From: Xiphydria camelus
Taxonomy: Eukaryota > Arthropoda > Insecta > Hymenoptera > Xiphydriidae
Direction: 5' to 3'
DNA: 64,000 nucleotides
NCBI GenBank assembly: GCA_963678675.1
Contig: OY783200.1
Span: forward strand, 7,204,501-7,268,500
The notes under the pieces were generated by a model. That model searched no databases, was not told the origin of the DNA, and saw only the letters and a list, made by a program, of their open reading frames with translations. The position numbers and the translations under genes were made by a program. How positions within the stretch are numbered: position 1 is the stretch's first letter; every line of letters starts with the position of its first letter. Below, piece by piece: positions 62,720-64,000 of this stretch.

Positions 62720-62982
62720 CTAGCAGCCCGTCCCGGCTTCGCACGGGTAGATTGTGGATTGATTTTGTCCATCCACCATTGTTTAAATACATTTTTAATA
62801 CAAAACTTTTCGTATTTTTCCCGGGCTACGTAATGGTCATATTGGATTTGACCTTGACCATGACCTTCAAGGTTATATCGAGGTCAAATTAATTTTTTTT
62901 CACGTTCAAATGTGTCCTTGACCATTTTTTTCATGTTACCTTTATTGTCAGCGGAGGTCAAATTTAGGTCAAGTATAGTTCG

Positions 62983-63498
62983 ACTTTTTGAACACCCTGT
63001 ATAAGATTTACTGACTCAGAAACCTTCGCGGATATGCGTCCAACTGTTCCCCAAATTTTTATCGCAATCGGATGAACGGTTTAGGAAGGCATAATAATCA
63101 TCCGTACCGGTACTTTTTGAACACCCTGTATAAGATTTACTAACTCAGAAACCTTCGCGGGCATGCGTCCAACCATTTCCCAACTTTTCATCGCAATCGG
63201 ATGAACGGTTTAGGAAGGCATAATAATCATCCGTACCGGTACTTTTTGAACACCCTGTATAAGATTTACTAACTCAAAAACCTTTGCGGGCATGCGTCCA
63301 ACCATTCCCCAACTTTTTATCGCAATCGGATGAACGGTTTAGGAAGGCATAATAATCATCAGTACCGGTACTTTTTGAACACCTTTTATAAGATTTACTA
63401 ACAATAAGAAACCTTCGCGGGCATGCGTCCAACCATTCCCCAAAGTTTCATCGCAATCGGATGAACGGTTTAGGAAGGCATTTGATATTACCTTAAAG
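62983..63498. repeat. 129-bp tandem repeat, four copies and a partial fifth
   Basis: ACTTTTTGAACACCCTGTAT starts at 62983, 63112, 63241 and 63370, exactly 129 bases apart; each unit includes CGGGCATGCGTCCAACCATT and CGCAATCGGATGAACGGTTT. A further partial unit starts near 63619. Confidence 0.9.
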
Positions 63499-63732
63499 GT
63501 CACGGTCAAGGTCAAATCCAATACGACCACTGGGTAGCCAAGGGAAAATCCTTAAAGTTTTGTATTAAACATTTTTCTCTAAAATGTTTTTCCGCTGAGA
63601 TAATCGGCCATACCGGGACTTTTTGAATACCCTGTATAAGATTTACTAACTCAGAAACCATCGCAGGCATGCGTCCAACCATTTCCCAAAATTTCATGGC
63701 AATCGGATGAACGGTTTAGGAAGGCATACGAG

Positions 63733-63736
63733 ACAT

Positions 63737-63779
<43 letters not shown>
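63733..63779. repeat. (GACA)n microsatellite
   Basis: About eleven GACA/CAGA units at the tail of the interspersed repeat. Confidence 0.9.
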
Positions 63780-63783
<4 letters not shown>

Positions 63784-63805
63784 TTCATTTTTATATAGAT
63801 AGATG

Positions 63806-64000
63806 ACATAAGAAGAGCATTTTTTATAGCGCCCGCTGTTGTCTATAACCATTGTCAGCTGGAAAAACGGTAGTGAAATATCGTATAGGTTAAATTTCCG
63901 TTCTTTACTGTAAATAAAGCGTCGTTCTCAGAGCTTCATCGTGTCGCCAGCGACACTTGAGTAACCAATAAGAATAAAGCCGCTTCTCCCCACTCTTCTG
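63806..64000. other. Right edge, nothing recognised
   Basis: No feature seen in the last 195 bases. Confidence 0.25.

Larger units (their letters stand above)
62720..63805. repeat. Interspersed repeat with GCTTCGCACGGGT head and GACA tail
   Basis: It begins AGCAGCCCGTCCCGGCTTCG near 62722, has GGTCA-rich direct and inverted tracts (GACCTTGACCATGACCTTCA), a 129-bp tandem array and a (GACA)n stretch at 63733-63779, and ends TTTTATATAGATAGATGA. The head and tail are typical of abundant arthropod non-autonomous retroelements whose class I cannot determine (RTE/SINE-like is a guess). Confidence 0.5.

Overview
This is a eukaryotic, almost certainly insect, repeat-dense region. Interstitial CCTAA/TTAGG runs (the insect telomere unit), spliced genes, Ty3/gypsy elements carrying a chuvirus-like glycoprotein, and a DUF4806 gene beside a Tnp2-type transposase together suggest Hymenoptera, perhaps an ant. 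That placement is inference. I see no convincing ordinary host gene. The window is a stack of nested mobile elements and virus-derived sequence, on AT-rich background with a GC-rich island at about 14.7-19.3 kb.

Region by region. 1-4.3 kb: a Tnp2-type (CACTA/EnSpm-like) transposon with a spliced minus-strand accessory gene running off the left edge and a decayed plus-strand transposase. 5.3-9.05 kb: relics of a Ty3/gypsy pol, with a foreign-looking segment between protease and RT and an internal deletion after RT. 9.06-14.4 kb: large foldback structures, a TTAGG-type run and a nested MITE. 14.7-19.26 kb: a GC-rich LTR retroelement 5' end (putative LTR, PBS, gag) fused to a coat-protein-like ORF that may be an endogenous RNA virus. 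19.26-31.91 kb: a 12.6-kb element bounded by inverted repeats, encoding a protein-primed family B DNA polymerase, a broken packaging-ATPase-like ORF, two OB-like small proteins, two copies of a 254-aa zinc-tailed protein, a spliced acidic-tail protein and a 93-aa orphan. This is the most unusual object here. I see neither integrase nor capsid in it.

31.9-45.46 kb: the 3' half of a Ty3/gypsy element (integrase, chuvirus-like env, a small third ORF, polypurine tract, 3' LTR). Its env is split by an apparently intact 7,964-bp CACTA/EnSpm-like transposon (34052-42015) with 12-bp TIRs, a TA duplication, a 700-aa transposase and a six-exon 363-aa DUF4806 protein. 45.46-46.56 kb: part of a second copy of the 12.6-kb element. 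46.57-55.46 kb: a decayed Ty3/gypsy element interrupted by a complete, apparently young CsRn1-like gypsy element on the minus strand (49860-54609; 304-bp LTRs that look identical, AATAC duplication, one 1307-aa gag-pol ORF). 55.46-58.1 kb: an LTR of the same family as the env element's, plus a gag with six zinc knuckles. 58.1-64 kb: palindromic repeats, a MITE-like inverted repeat, a Ulp1-protease-like relic and a 129-bp tandem repeat.

Functionally, the CACTA-like element seems to have everything for autonomous transposition (transposase, candidate subterminal-repeat-binding partner, subterminal repeats, intact ends). The CsRn1-like element also looks complete. The 12.6-kb element looks like a virus-derived, protein-primed replicon in which each gene has its own short TATA/initiator promoter. 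Coordinates come from the sequence, family assignments from visible motifs, and no homology search was possible.
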